Shown here piece after piece: positions 24,930-36,900 of a stretch of 64,000 nt of DNA. The notes under the pieces were generated by a model, which saw only the letters and a list, made by a program, of their open reading frames with translations, ran no database searches and had not been told where the DNA came from. The stretch is taken from assembly GCA_023079485.1 (NCBI GenBank), contig CM041115.1, forward strand, positions 25,483,505 through 25,547,504. Direction: 5' to 3'. A program made the position numbers and the translations under genes. The DNA comes from Archilochus colubris (Eukaryota > Chordata > Aves > Apodiformes > Trochilidae). Each line of letters starts with the position of its first letter. Positions within the stretch are counted from its first letter, which is position 1.

Positions 24930-26634
24930 AGGAATGTTCCTTCTGATTATGAAGTGTGCATCACTAAAAGCATAGGACAAGCTGCAGTCCCTTATGGCTC
25001 TCATGTTGATGGCCCACAAGATGGAGACCTGAGAGATGAAGCCCTCCCCAGTCCAAGTGAAGACAAGGTTTGTGGCCATCTGAAGAACCTGAAGATACAC
25101 AAGTCCATGGGACCTGATGAGATACATCTCAGAATCTTAAGAGAATTGGCAGATATAGTCACTAAGCCATTCTCTATGATATCCGAAAAGTCATGGCAGT
25201 CAGGTAAAGTCCTTGATGACTGGAAGAAAGGACATAGTACATCTATTTGTATAAAGGTCATAAGGAGGACCCTGGAAGATAGCAAGCTGTCAGCCTCACC
25301 TCTGTGCCTGGGGAGATCATGGAATAGATTCTCCTTGAAGGTCTGATAAAGCACATGGAGGACAGGGAGATGATTCAAGACAGTCAGCATGGCTTCACAA
25401 AGGGCAATTCCTTCCTGACCAACCGAGTGGTTTTCTGTGATAGGGTAACTACATCAGTGGACAGGAGACAACCTATTGATGTAATCTGTCTGGACTTCTG
25501 CAAGGCTTTGGGCACAATCCCCCACAGTATCCTACTCACCAAGTTGTAGAGAGATGGATTTGATGGGTGGGCTGCCCAGTGGATAAGAAATTGGCTGGAT
25601 GATCACATCCAGAGGGTAATGGTCAATGGCTCAAAGTCCAGCCGGAGAAAATTGGCAAGTAGTGTCCCTCAAGGGTCCAGACTGGGACCTGTACTGTTGA
25701 ACATTTTTATCAATGATATAGACAGTGGGATCACCATCAGGAGATATGCAGAGGACACCAAGCTGACTGGTGTTGTCGATAAGCCAGAGGGATGGAATTT
25801 TATCCAGAAGGACTTTGACAAACTGGAGAGGTGAGCCCAGATGAGCCTTGTGAAGTTCAACACGATGACGTGCAGGGTCTTGCACCTGGATCAGAACAAT
25901 CCACACTACCAGTACAGGCTTGGGAATGAAGTTTTAGGAATCAGCACTGCAGAAAAGGACTTGAGGGTGCTGGTGGATGAAATCTGGACGTGAGCCAACA
26001 GTGTGCATTTGCAGCCCAGAAGGCCAAGCACATCCTGGGCTGCATCAAAAGCAGACTGGCCAGCAGACTGAGAGAGGCTGATTCTGTGACTTTGCTCTGG
26101 TAAGACCTCACCTGGAGTACTACATCCAGCTATGGGGCCCTCAGTACAGGAAGGAAGTAGACCTGATGGATCAGGTCCAGAGGAGGGCCATGAAAATTAT
26201 TAGGGGGCTTGAACACCTCTCCTGTGAAGGCAAGCTGAGGGAGTTGGGGTTGTTCAGCTTATAGAAAAGAAGGCTCTGGGGAGATCTAATGGCAGCTTTC
26301 CTGAAGGAGGCCTATAGGAAGGCTGGAGATGGACTGTTTATAAGGGGTTGTTGTGATAGGATAAGGGGCAACAGTTTTAAATTAGGAAAAGTAGATTTAG
26401 ATTGGATGTTGGGAAAAAATCCTTTACCATGAGGGTAGTGGAAAAATGGAACAGGTTGGCCAGGGAGGTAGTTGAGGCCTCATCCCTGGAGATACTCAAG
26501 GTGAGGCTTGATGAGGTTCTGAGCAACCTGATCTAATTGTCTAAGTGTCTGATCTCCCTGCTTACTGCAGTGGGGTTGAACTAGATGACCTTCAGAGATC
26601 CCTTCCAACTCAAATTACTCTATGATTCTATATC
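24930..26634 (+). mobile_element. CR1 retrotransposon, 5'-truncated sense copy
   Basis: About 1.7 kb in the same orientation as EFNA5. It covers the ORF2 reverse transcriptase from just before the fingers region to the end and a 3' UTR that ends with ACTCTATGATTCTATA at 26618-26633, the CR1 terminal repeat. The left boundary is approximate because the N-terminal coding similarity fades near 24930. Several stops and frameshifts are present. Confidence 0.9.
24954..25834 (+). pseudogene. CR1 reverse transcriptase remnant (broken in at least two places)
   Basis: Three open pieces in sequence: 24954-25346 (IHKSMGPDEIHLRILRELAD), 25355-25549 ([13 protein letters not shown], then [18 protein letters not shown]) and 25619-25834 ([20 protein letters not shown], then [10 protein letters not shown]). 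These are RT motifs in the normal order. The catalytic motif reads YAED (Glu codon 25751-25753) rather than the usual (Y/F)ADD. C-terminal coding continues in broken frame to about 26500. Confidence 0.88.
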
Positions 26635-27745
26635 TTTGAAGTTCAGTACAGGACTTCTCACTTGTATTGTTTTTGTTATAAGTCATAATGAGCAAAATGA
26701 AAGGACAAATCTTGAGATCTGTGTTCTGTTTCATCCTTATGTAAAGTTATCATGCAGACTGTAGAAAATCAGGGAGCATTCATTTTTCTAGGCTTTTTAA
26801 TGTGGCAGCCTCGTTGGAGAGCTGGTGAGATGCATTTAAACAGAAACTTTAATATATTCTTTTACAGAAGTGTTTATTTTTATTAAAATTAGGAACTGGG
26901 ATAACAGAGATCAAGATCTACTATTTCTCCAATGAGTAAATTTTCTACAATAGAGAATCTTGTCTCTGAGGGGTTGACAAGGTGTATTCTTGCTTCTCTC
27001 TGTTCCATGAACAAAGGTGAAAAATTTCAGTTGATGAACATCTGAAGACTTCTACATTTGGTTAGACACTCGTAATCAGTGCTATCATTTCTTGTCACTC
27101 TTCTTCTAAGCGGTGCAGCATAATAGATTATGAATTACCTTCTTAGCTGTGAAATTCATGGTACAAATTGTACTTCTGGTAGAAATTGTCAAGTGTCAGG
27201 CTTAGAAATGCAGAAGAGGAGGCACTTTCCCATTTGGCAACGAGGCTTTACAGTTCAGTGTCTGCAGACTATATCATACCATATTTCAGAAGTTTCCAGG
27301 GGCTGAAAAAATTATTGTATCAACTGATGAGGAAAAATCCACCATTCTCTGTTTAACACAAAGAGCCCAAATCTCTGGCTGTTCAAAAAGATTAGTGGCT
27401 GTTGTAAGAATATGGTGGGGAGATATGTAGGTATTATGTAGGTATTGAATACAGTCTAGACATCTATCATTGGCCTTCACAGAAGTTTTTTCTGGCCCAC
27501 AATGACTGCTCTAGTTGCTTTTCATATTGATTCTGTATCTGGGATTTTGCTCACAGAATCTGTCTAAATCGTGTGTACTGTCTTTTTAGCTTCAGACTGT
27601 GTGTTTATGGCTTTACTATGTGCTTAAACTCTGAAAGCTTCATTCTTGAGCTTTAGGGATGTTTTTTTGTTTCTTTGTTGCTAAACTAGTACTTAAGAGT
27701 AAGATAGAAAGGAAGAAAATAATTTGTATGCTCAATAATTCATTT
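26635..27745. other. Intronic DNA, nothing recognised
   Basis: AT-rich intron with no repeat or coding signal identified. Confidence 0.6.
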
Positions 27746-27830
27746 TCATAGAATCCTCAAATCATTTTGGTTCAAAAAGACCTTTAAGATGAAGTCCAAC
27801 CATAAACCTATACTGTTTAACCTGGACATT
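27746..27830 (-). mobile_element. Decayed CR1 3' end scrap
   Basis: TCATAGAATCCTCAAATCAT followed by GACCTTTAAGAT and GTCCAACCATAAACCTA matches the end of a CR1-C-like subfamily, antisense. It is very short and diverged, and its inner end is unclear. Confidence 0.6.
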
Positions 27831-29555
27831 TGACATCTAAGGAACAATATGAAGGTTTCCCAATAGGCAATAGTAAGTTCTTGTCAGATCTGTGTGGTCT
27901 CTCTGTCCTATCTGCCTTATAGTAGCTTCATAATAAGCAAGAAGAAAAAGATACAGCAGGGGCAGGAAGCCTTGATTTCATTTGTATGTGATACATACAA
28001 ATTCTCTTCTTCCTACCTTAAACTTTATTAAAAATACTTATAACATTTTACGCAGACAAGATCATAATTCATTTATGAATAAAGAAATATCACTACAGGT
28101 TGAAGACTAGAATTCATTTAAGATTAATTGGGAAAGATATCTAGGAGAAATTCAACAGGGAAATTAAAGTAATATCTTCAGTTTTATTTCTCTGAAATTT
28201 CTGATTGATCCAGGAGCAATGCATTTTTTTTCTTCCTTTTTTTCTCTTACATGAATATTTCACATATGCCTATAAAAATAAATGATCAAGTTTTGCAGCT
28301 GGTACCAACTCAAGCTTTATTTATATATATTGAAAAATTGTTTTTGTCAGTCTTAAAGAATAATTCCAAAACCCCATAATAGAAGCCATATTGTGAGAGC
28401 TTCATAATATGAAAAGAGGTGGGAGCAATAATATAAAGGTTGCACTGAATTCCACCATTTTTAGATCTCATGCAGTTAAGAAAAATGTTGCCCATCAGAT
28501 TGTAATCTTTGTAGTGTCTTACATGTTTTACAGGCAAATTGGCAGTTTATAGTGCATAGCTTTTCAGATTATGTTTGTAATCAGAGAAAGCAATTTGAAT
28601 CAGGACCTATCTTGTTCATATTATATGTGAAGCCTAAGGTAAATTTCTTGAGGTGAAAAAAGATTTCAAGTCCTATTCTTCAGAGACGATGTGTGTCAAG
28701 ACTAAACTTGATGGAAAACTTTATGTTCTAGAAGTTTTTGAAGAAAGTACAGGTATAAAAAATTTTCTAACATTACTAATAGATGTGCTACTTGATGATG
28801 CATCAGTCTGTAATCTAAAACTCTGGTTGTTCTTCTTTTGCTAGTTTGCCTAGCATAAGAGAGAGACTAAATGGAGCGGTAAAGGCAGAAGGTTCATAGA
28901 TTTCTCCATACAGCTTTGTCTAAAATGCTGTTTTCATGACAGGAGGGGAAATTTTTTTTTTTTTTCTGGGGCTCTTAAACACAAGGCAACTGTGGAGCAA
29001 AAAATACATTCATTGATTGAAGCCTGCTTTCCTGATAGAAAATGGTCTGCAAATATATTTATGTATTTGTTAGGGTAACTTTGTTTTTACATTAACAAAT
29101 TCAAATAGCTTTAGAGAATGTGTTTGAACATATGAGATGTTAATTTTAATAAGAACTCATACTTGGGTAGTGGAATTTCTTGTTACGTTTCTGGGTCTCA
29201 GATTTACTTTTTTTCCTCTACATTTTGCTTAGGCTATTTATGTTACGTCTGAATCAATTCCTTTTAGTTTGGGGGATGATGTGCATTATGACCATATCTT
29301 GCTAAAATTTAAACAGTTTATTAAATATAAAAATACTGTGAAACATCTTTAGGATGTAAAATTTCTAATATAATTTCTAATGCAACAGCAAATGTTGGTA
29401 TATATGCAACAGATAGTCACTTTTATCAAAATATATGTTTCTTCTCAAATACTGTCCAAAGGTTTACAGGTGCAAATTGTTGCAATGGTTTTTGTTTGCT
29501 AGAAGTGCGGAAGAGTACAAATTTTATACGTTAGACATCATTCTGCTATCGATAC
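27831..29555. other. Intronic DNA, nothing recognised
   Basis: AT-rich intron with a T-run near 28952-28966. No repeat family or protein similarity seen. Confidence 0.6.
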
Positions 29556-30050
29556 CATAGATTCATAAAATGGTTTGGGTTGGAGGTGACCTTAAGGATC
29601 ATCTCATTGAATCCCCTTGCATGTGCACTGACTTGTCCCACTAGACCAGTTGGTCAAAGCCCCATCCAACCTGGCCTTGAACATTGCCAGCAATGGGGCA
29701 TCCACAGCTTCTCTGGATAGCCTGTTCCAGTGTCTCACCACCCTCACACTAAAGAATTTCTTCCTAATGTCTAACCTAAACCTACTCCCTCTGAGTTTAA
29801 AGCCACCACCTTGCTTTCTTTTTCTACTACATGTCCTTGTAAAAAGTTCCTTCCCAGTTTTCCTGTAGGCCCCTTCCAGTATTGGGAGATGCTATAAGGT
29901 CTCCCTGGAGCCTTCTCTTCTCCAGGCTGAACAACCCCAACTCTCTGAGCCTTCATAGGAGAGGTGCTCCAGACTTCTGATCATCTTCATGGCCCTCCTC
30001 TGGATTCTCACATGTCCTTGTCCTTCTTCTGTTGGGTACTCCAGAACAGT
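29556..30050 (-). mobile_element. CR1 3' end fragment
   Basis: Antisense CR1 tail with the 3' UTR at 29556-29775 and ORF2 C-terminal remnants at 29776-30050 (the complement reads as the family's PGEEKAPGRPYSI-type degenerate coding). It shares a 202-bp identical block with the copy at 24136-24337 but contains the 195 bp missing there. Truncated near 30050. Confidence 0.88.
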
Positions 30051-32328
30051 ATGTGACAATATATTAGTGGGAAAATAAATTTGTAAAGCTGACTTGTGTT
30101 ATGTGCACTTCCTCATGGGTGCAGATTGAAGTTAATCTCAATTATTCATCTTGGGCAAGTGTCCCTTTCTTTCATTTTATGACTGTGGGAAGCAAAACTT
30201 TCTGCAGTTAGAGCAGTGTTCTCCATATATGCTATCAGATGTCAGTGTGTGCCTCAGGCAGGGTTAGCAAATACCATTGACAGAATCACGTTCCATCAAA
30301 GCTGCTAAGACTGTCTTCTGGGTTGGACACATTGTCAACATATGATAGAGTCTAGTTCAAACTTTTTTTACATTTAGTTACAAAAATTTAAAATCTGAAT
30401 AAATTTTTTTCTCCCAAATGTGTCTGATAGTAAAGTGTGTACACTTTGCAAGGTCAGAGGTCAGGTAAGTTTTTTTGCTTTTTAAAAAAAGGTAGATATA
30501 CTAATGAATCAGCAAACAGCACTTTTTCTGGTATAGACCAGAGGTAACTGAGGAAAAGTTTTCTATTTTCAAACAAAAGCATAGAATAAGTGATGGAGCT
30601 GACATCTTGTGTTATTGTGTAAAGCAGACAAATGGAAAATTATGCATGGATGGTATTGATGACCATGTTCAAAAAATATATGAGTAGTAATTGCCAGATC
30701 TCTTTTTTCTACCTCAGATGAAATGGGATAAATGTTGCTAGTGAACTCCAGAGTAGTATTAATATGAATTCAAGTAAGGAACTTGTGTCCATATATATGA
30801 GCTTAACAAAGAGACTGTCTTCAAGACAGCCCAGACATTTTTGATTTATAGTGTGAATAGACGCTCCAAATAAGAATCTCAGGCCACCTTTAGTGTCAGA
30901 TTGAGTGTGGTACCTTTCAAATTATGTTATTGTTCAACAGTGAAATTTGTCCTTTAATTCTTAATTGTTGCCTTTGACAGAGGAGTAACTGTTCCTTTAC
31001 CTTCCACTCTCTCCTTCTCTCTTCATCCATCTCCAAAAAGGTACATGCCCAGAGCAATGGAAAATCAATACGTAGGGTTTGAGTCATAGGGATTAAAGCT
31101 ATCAAAGCTGGAACATCTGAGAATGAGAGCCATGTCTCTTGGGGATCAATGCTGTGACATGTTGTGCCCCTTTATCACCCTTATCATCCACAGCATGACT
31201 GACTGCATCATGTAAGCTCCCAAGATGCAATGGGTGCTTTGCTTCAGAAGATGAAGCAAAATAGAAACTCTTAAAAGATAAGGTCAGAGTCATGTGTGCC
31301 TGCTTTGACTAAATTTTTCAAATTCAGAGTCTGCAGACAAATTCAGAATTTTAATAAACAGAATGAGAAATGTCCAGCTTATCTATCAGGAGGTACAGAA
31401 TGATGGGAAGTTAAATGAGTGAGTGTGTTGCAGTACTTCAGAATCTTTGGAGTACTCAGATTTATAAATGGGAAATGAATGTTGATTTGTTTATTTTCTC
31501 TCTCATATCTATGCTGGGAAAAGCAGTTAGTATGTATTTTTTAATGTTTGCATTATCATTGAACGTATATCTTTCTGCAGTGCCAGCTATAAAAAGTCAA
31601 TAGAGGACCCAGCTGTACAAATAAACAGTTATGAGTGTAACTGCGAAATTGTTAACAGTAAGTGGTATAAACACATTTTTTCTTTATTTATTTCTTAAAG
31701 GAATTTTAAAGCATAAATAGAACAAAATATGTACCTATACTTCAAATTCAATGTCATTGTTAACTGATATACAACTGACATTTTGCTGAGCAATAGACTC
31801 AGAAAAACGGATTGTGTTAATGAAATTAACATTACTTAGAGAAGTCCTGAAAAAAAAAAGATCTTTTTTACCTAGGATATAGCCTTTTCCCATTAAAACC
31901 TATTTTGTTCTTTCTGTGTTTTTCAGTCTTTTTTTTGCTATCATTCTGCTAATAGAAGCCTTTTCATTCTGGTTGTTGTTTTTTCTCATTTTGCAAAAGG
32001 TGTATTTCAGTTAAGAAAATTTTTATCAATCAGGTTTTCTAAAAAAAAAAAACAAAACCCAAACAAAACTGAGTGTCTTGGGGTTTGGTTTTTTTGGGTT
32101 GGTTGGCTTGTTTGTTGTTTTTATTTTGGGGGAGGGGGATGGGTGTGTGTTTGTTTGTTTGGCTGTTTTTTTGTTGGTTTTGTTTTGGGGTTTTTTGTTT
32201 GTTTGGCTTTTTTGTGAATTTATTTTCTTCTTGGCAGACAATTCTTTGACTCCTCATGAGTTATTTTCTTTAAAAACTCAAATGCTATCTTGGTCTTCTT
32301 TAAATTGTTTCTTCTCATCTTCTAAACC
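30051..32328. other. Intronic DNA, one low-complexity tract
   Basis: No recognised element until the A/C then G/T tract at 32041-32214. Confidence 0.55.
32041..32214 (+). repeat. A/C tract followed by a long G/T-only tract
   Basis: 32041-32069 is A/C only. 32071-32214 is almost purely G and T (GGTTTTTTTGGGTTGGTTGG; TGTGTGTTTGTTTGTTTGG). It is the longest of the G/T tracts here. The two halves are roughly complementary in composition, so the transcript could fold back on itself. Confidence 0.8.
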
Positions 32329-32371
32329 ACATAGAATCATAGAATCTTTCAGGTTGGAAAAAATCCATGGT
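32329..32371 (-). mobile_element. CR1 3' terminus (short)
   Basis: About 40 bp: CATAGAATCATAGAATCTTT then CAGGTTGGAAAAAATCCATG, an antisense CR1 end. It is directly followed by a second CR1 3' end, so the two lie in tandem. Confidence 0.65.
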
Positions 32372-32375
32372 ATTA

Positions 32376-32890
32376 TCACAGAATGTTTTAGGTTGGAAGA
32401 GACCTCCAGGATCATCCAGTCCAACCTTTGACCAACACATGAGCTAACTACTAAACTATGTCCCTAAGGACCAGGTCCAAATACAAATATCTTTTAAATA
32501 CCTCCAGGGATGGTGACTCCACCACTGTCTTGGGCAGGAAATTCCAATGCCTGACAACTCTCTCAGTGAAAAAGTTTCCTAACATCCAGCCTACACCTCC
32601 CCTGGCACAGCTTCCATCCATCATATATGTATGGAATATGTAATGGCACTCAAGATGATCAGCTCCATGACCTTCTCTGATACAGAGGAGAAACTGATAG
32701 GTTTATAGTTTCCTGGATCCCCCTTTCTGCTTTTCTTGTGGGTGGGTGTTACATTTGCTACCCTCCAGTCCATTGGAACCTCCCCAGTTATCCAGGATTG
32801 CAGGTGAATGATGGAAAGTGGCTTGGCAAGCATATCTGCCAACTCTTTCAATGTATATAAGTATAGTAGATCCCTGGGTTGTATCATTTA
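32376..32890 (-). mobile_element. CR1 derivative, 3' UTR joined to RT N-terminal part
   Basis: The 3' end starts at 32376 (ATCACAGAATGTTTTAGG) and continues as 3' UTR to about 32630. The sequence then jumps to the N-terminal RT region: the minus strand at 32887-32640 encodes [37 protein letters not shown] and [20 protein letters not shown]. All of the central and C-terminal RT is missing, an internal deletion. The whole element is antisense to EFNA5. Confidence 0.85.
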
Positions 32891-33490
32891 TATAAGTGGT
32901 ATGAAGCACCAGATATAATGGTTACTGAGCAGAATCCTCTGCAGTATTATTTAATATTAAAAAGCCCTCCAAATAAGAAGTAACAAAATATTTATTGTAC
33001 TGATGGCTGATAAGAAGGGGTAAAGGCATGAGATTCTCCAGATATATAAGCCACAAAAAAATGATGCTTTTTCTAATGAAGTCCAGCTTAATGCAGCTTT
33101 GTTCTTCTTCATTTTCGTAAGTTTGCAGGTTTTGCTTTAAGACCAATCCAAGAAGTGTGAAAAATCTCTCAGACAGAACAGATGTAGTAGGAGTAAAAGA
33201 GGAAGGCAGATCTCTGGCAGATGCATGTGAAGTGAAACATAGGGAAATCACTCAGCTCTTTCAAGAAATGGGAAGAAATGGCTCTTGCAGCCTGTTGTGA
33301 AATACTAATTTGAAATCTGATGAACTCTTTCAAGTGCAGGAGCCTGATTCTGCTCAGCTGTGTAATTGTGGTGGAAGGGAGCCAGCCAAAAGCAGAGACC
33401 TGGGTGCAGCATTTTGGGAGGCTTGTTCCAGCGGAGTGAGTGGGAAAGTAAAACAAAGGCTACATACAATACGTTTCTCTGCCTGATCGA
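32891..33490. other. Intronic DNA, nothing recognised
   Basis: Overlapping ORFs on both strands without domain-like content. Confidence 0.55.
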
Positions 33491-33494
33491 TAAT

Positions 33495-33730
33495 GAGCGA
33501 GTAATAAGTAGCCTTATTATAGTAATAAGTTTCCCATGGAAGTCTGATGATTGCAGGGAAGCTTTAGCTGAGTGTGTGTGACCACATCTTATTTTGACCA
33601 GCTGTAGCACAGCAAAGCTGTGTAATTATCATAATCTAACAATTAGCCTGGCAGCCTTTCCCAGTGTTACTTACTCCAATAAATGCTAATTGAATAGAGG
33701 ACTTAATAACGAGAAGTTTCTTTCTGCATT
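33495..33730. promoter_or_regulatory. Candidate conserved non-coding element, homeodomain-motif cluster (inference)
   Basis: Within about 90 bp there are TAATTA (33623-33628), CAATTAG (33640-33646), CTAATTGA (33686-33693) and TTAATAA (33703-33709), plus CAGCTG nearby. ATTA-core sites are bound by homeodomain proteins. Engrailed proteins are known to raise ephrin-A5 expression in the chick tectum, so an EFNA5 enhancer is a reasonable but untested guess. Confidence 0.25.
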
Positions 33731-33774
33731 GTGTATTTAACTTGCAGTCTTTTCTAGGCATAATTCTTTAATAC

Positions 33775-33985
33775 TGTTGGGGTTTTTTTGTTTTTTTGGT
33801 TTTTTTTTTTGAACAACAGCTTTGATTAGTTGTTTCTTTTGTTTTATCAGTCAGAATTTTACTTCCTGTGGTGTTTTAAACTTGCCTTAACTTTTGAAAC
33901 TATGACCTAGGCACTAAAAGGTCATAGACAGATCTTTTCTATCTGTTGGGTTTTTTTTTTGCTTTGTTTTGTTTGTTTGCTTGCT
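33775..33985 (+). repeat. Two G/T-rich tracts
   Basis: 33775-33811 (GGGGTTTTTTTGTTTTTTTGG type) and 33946-33985 (GGGTTTTTTTTTTGC, then TTTGTTTTGTTTGTTTGC). Confidence 0.75.
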
Positions 33986-36900
33986 CAGCATAACAATATC
34001 CTGCTAGAGGTCTAAAATGCCAGTGACTTGCTACTGTTAGAGAATCAACTTCTCTAAGCATCTGGAAAATGTTGAGTTTTCTTTTGGTTTGAATAGAGCT
34101 AAAATTAAAATAGCTCTCTGATTGTTTCATTGTTTGTGTATCAGAGTCATGGTTGATGTCAGCGCAGCTATGGGAACTGAGTTTATTAAATGTTGTGACA
34201 AAGCCAGTAAAAAGTGCAGAAAAGCATTAAAGAGGTTATTTTTGCATAACACAGAAATAGCATTTTTTAAATTATCTGCTGTAAAATTATATGCTTAATC
34301 CTAGAATCCCTCAGATGATTAACAGCCACAGGATTTCCCCTGTGACACTTACCAGTTTTAAGTTAGTTGAAATGAGGGGACTTGGACTTTCTGAAACAAG
34401 AACATGGCACAGGTTATTCTGCTGTGTTACAGTGAAACATGAGCAGAGCTTGGGATGTTCTAATGCATTACACTTGCCACCAAAACAGAGGCAAAAGCTG
34501 TGAAAAAGCTTAGTAATGTAGAATGGTAAGTAACTGACATCACATCCTAAGAGCAATTAAAATTTTGTCCTTTCAAAGAATGTTTGCCAAATGTTTGTTG
34601 GTGTTCTGTGCATTATTTCTTATGCAAATACCTCTTTTATACTCATCTCTTTGTTATTGATAATTTAAGCAAATAGTTTCATAAGTAGGTAAGAGAAATA
34701 AATTTAATTTTCAGTCTATTTTGTATTTTTTCAACTGAAACTTTTCTTGGGTCTAGGGCATCTATGAGAGATGTTTATTTCTTCAAATAGCATTTGATCT
34801 ACTGGTGTTCAGCCCTTGCTGGGATACTTACATATCTCACCTAGTTGCTTTTTTCATGATTCTTGTAGGAATAGACTTCTCTCTGAGTCTTCTGTTCTCC
34901 ATTAAATTTAGTTAAAACTGGCTCAGCGGCCTTAAAAGTAAAAAGGAGAAGCTCAGCGACCACAAGTTAATGGGTATTCACACAATGCTGCTCACAGAAG
35001 CCTTTTTTCCATAGGAAAAAGAACAAGTAACTTTCTGCTGTTCTGTTTCTGAACTGTGGGTAATTTTGGTTTATATTAACCCCAAGAAAAATAAATTCAG
35101 TGAGTTTGTTGACATGTCTTTGCATTTCAGTTTATCATTTGGAAGAAGGTAACTGGTGTAAGGCATTCAGCAGTGACAGTATCCTCCGGACATAGGTGCT
35201 ACTGCCTGTGCAGGCTCCAGGAAGCAGAATCAGGGCTGGTTTGGTCCGATCTCTTCTACAGACTGAAAGAGCAGAATTTTATAATTCATCATTAGAACAG
35301 TTACTTTAAGTCTTTTGTCATTCGCAATGAAGCCTTGCCACGTGCATTTGACCAAACAGACTCCAAATAAAGGAAGGTTGTTATTGCAAAAGGAACATTT
35401 CCCAGTACACTTACCTTAAAGTAGATGTATTATATACAGCTGGTGTATTGGTTTTACAGGAAGGGTGATAGAATCTAACTAATAAGATTTGTATGTGAAG
35501 CAGCAAGTGAAACTATTACGATTTTAATTTATCTAGATGATAATGGGCAATTAGTGTTATTTGTGCTGTTCTTAAAGTGGATTTTTTGGTAGCATTTATT
35601 CCAAGAAAGAAAGAAAGCCACTGGTTTTGTATTCTGAATATCTGTTTAAGTAAAGCCTCACTTGTTTCCATGACTAGCAAAGTTATTAAATTCAAATGAG
35701 CCACAACTGGTTCAGAAGAGAAGCATTTTTACCTAGTGTGTACTTTCACTTATGGTAATGAGTAAACAGAATACAGAAGGCATTAATTACTTTGAAATGC
35801 TTTACCAGTGTTGTGTTTCTGTGGTTAAAATTACCATAAAGTGCTGTCTCTTCATCTTGAATAACTGGACGTTTCGTCAGTGGCACCTGAACACAGAAAG
35901 ATTAATGAAACTATCTTTGCTGGGAGAAGCATGCATGTTTTGTGTAGCAAGCTGATGTTCATTGACTACAGAAATGTTTAGGTTTAGAAGCTTCTTAACT
36001 ATCTATCTTTGTCTTTAGAATTGCTTTTATAGTCCTACAGCCTAAGAGGTAGCTGTGGAGTATGCAGGTTTCCATGATACTGTTGAATGCCACATTACAT
36101 TTGAAGAATAGCTGTGTTTCGCTGTGCATAAACCAGGATGCTTGGGCAAAAAGGACAGGATTTTCAAACAGATTTGTAGATCCTATCAAGAGTTTTTTAG
36201 AAGACTCTTTGGTTTGTTTCTACCATAATACAATGTTCTATTGTGCAATTTCTAGGTAGGACTTGTTTCTTGCTCAGAGTGGGTTTATTCTAAAAAAATC
36301 CTGATTACCCTATGGTTCCTGAATGGTATGGGAGTCCAGATGTGGATCTGCCAGAACAGGATGAAGGCCTAACCGAGAAAAGGAGAAGAACATCAATAGC
36401 ATTACTAGAGAGTGTAGGAAAACACACTTTATGTTCTGAACAGGACTGGAAAAATTTTGCTGAATTTGCTAAGCCTTAAATACAGTCAACAGAAGGTCTG
36501 CTATTCCTGTCATCTCTAGAAATACATTTTTTAACAGATTCCACCTTGCCTCTACATGTTGAGCTCCTCAGCATATGTGGGTGGCTAAACATTGGTAAAT
36601 GCTTTCATTTGAAAATAAACTCTTGTTTCATTCTCTTTTTTACATGTGTAAATGTAAATACTTCCTGGCTACAGTGTATGACTGTGGAGTGAAAATACTG
36701 ACACAGCAGGGGAGTGGGGAGGGAAGGACTCTGGGGTAAAAAGGACTTCCTTGTGTACTTCACTCTCAGCACTTACACCTGCTTTGAAGGCAGCCTTCAA
36801 TTCTTACTTTCCTTGTGTTTGATAGGCAAAGGTGTGCTGTGGTGAACGAAGACACTCAACTGCTTCAGCACTTAGCCGAAATAATTAATACTAAAATAAC

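Noticed and set aside
24217..29868. Two ORFs starting with the same 40 residues (MVKAPSNLALNIASNG), suggesting a duplicated gene
   Set aside because: Both lie in the reverse complement of CR1 3' UTR sequence; the shared peptide reflects the 202-bp identical DNA block, not a gene.
32039..32431. ORFs of 71-117 codons rich in Gly/Phe/Val or Lys/Asn/Pro
   Set aside because: They are translations of the A/C and G/T low-complexity tract.
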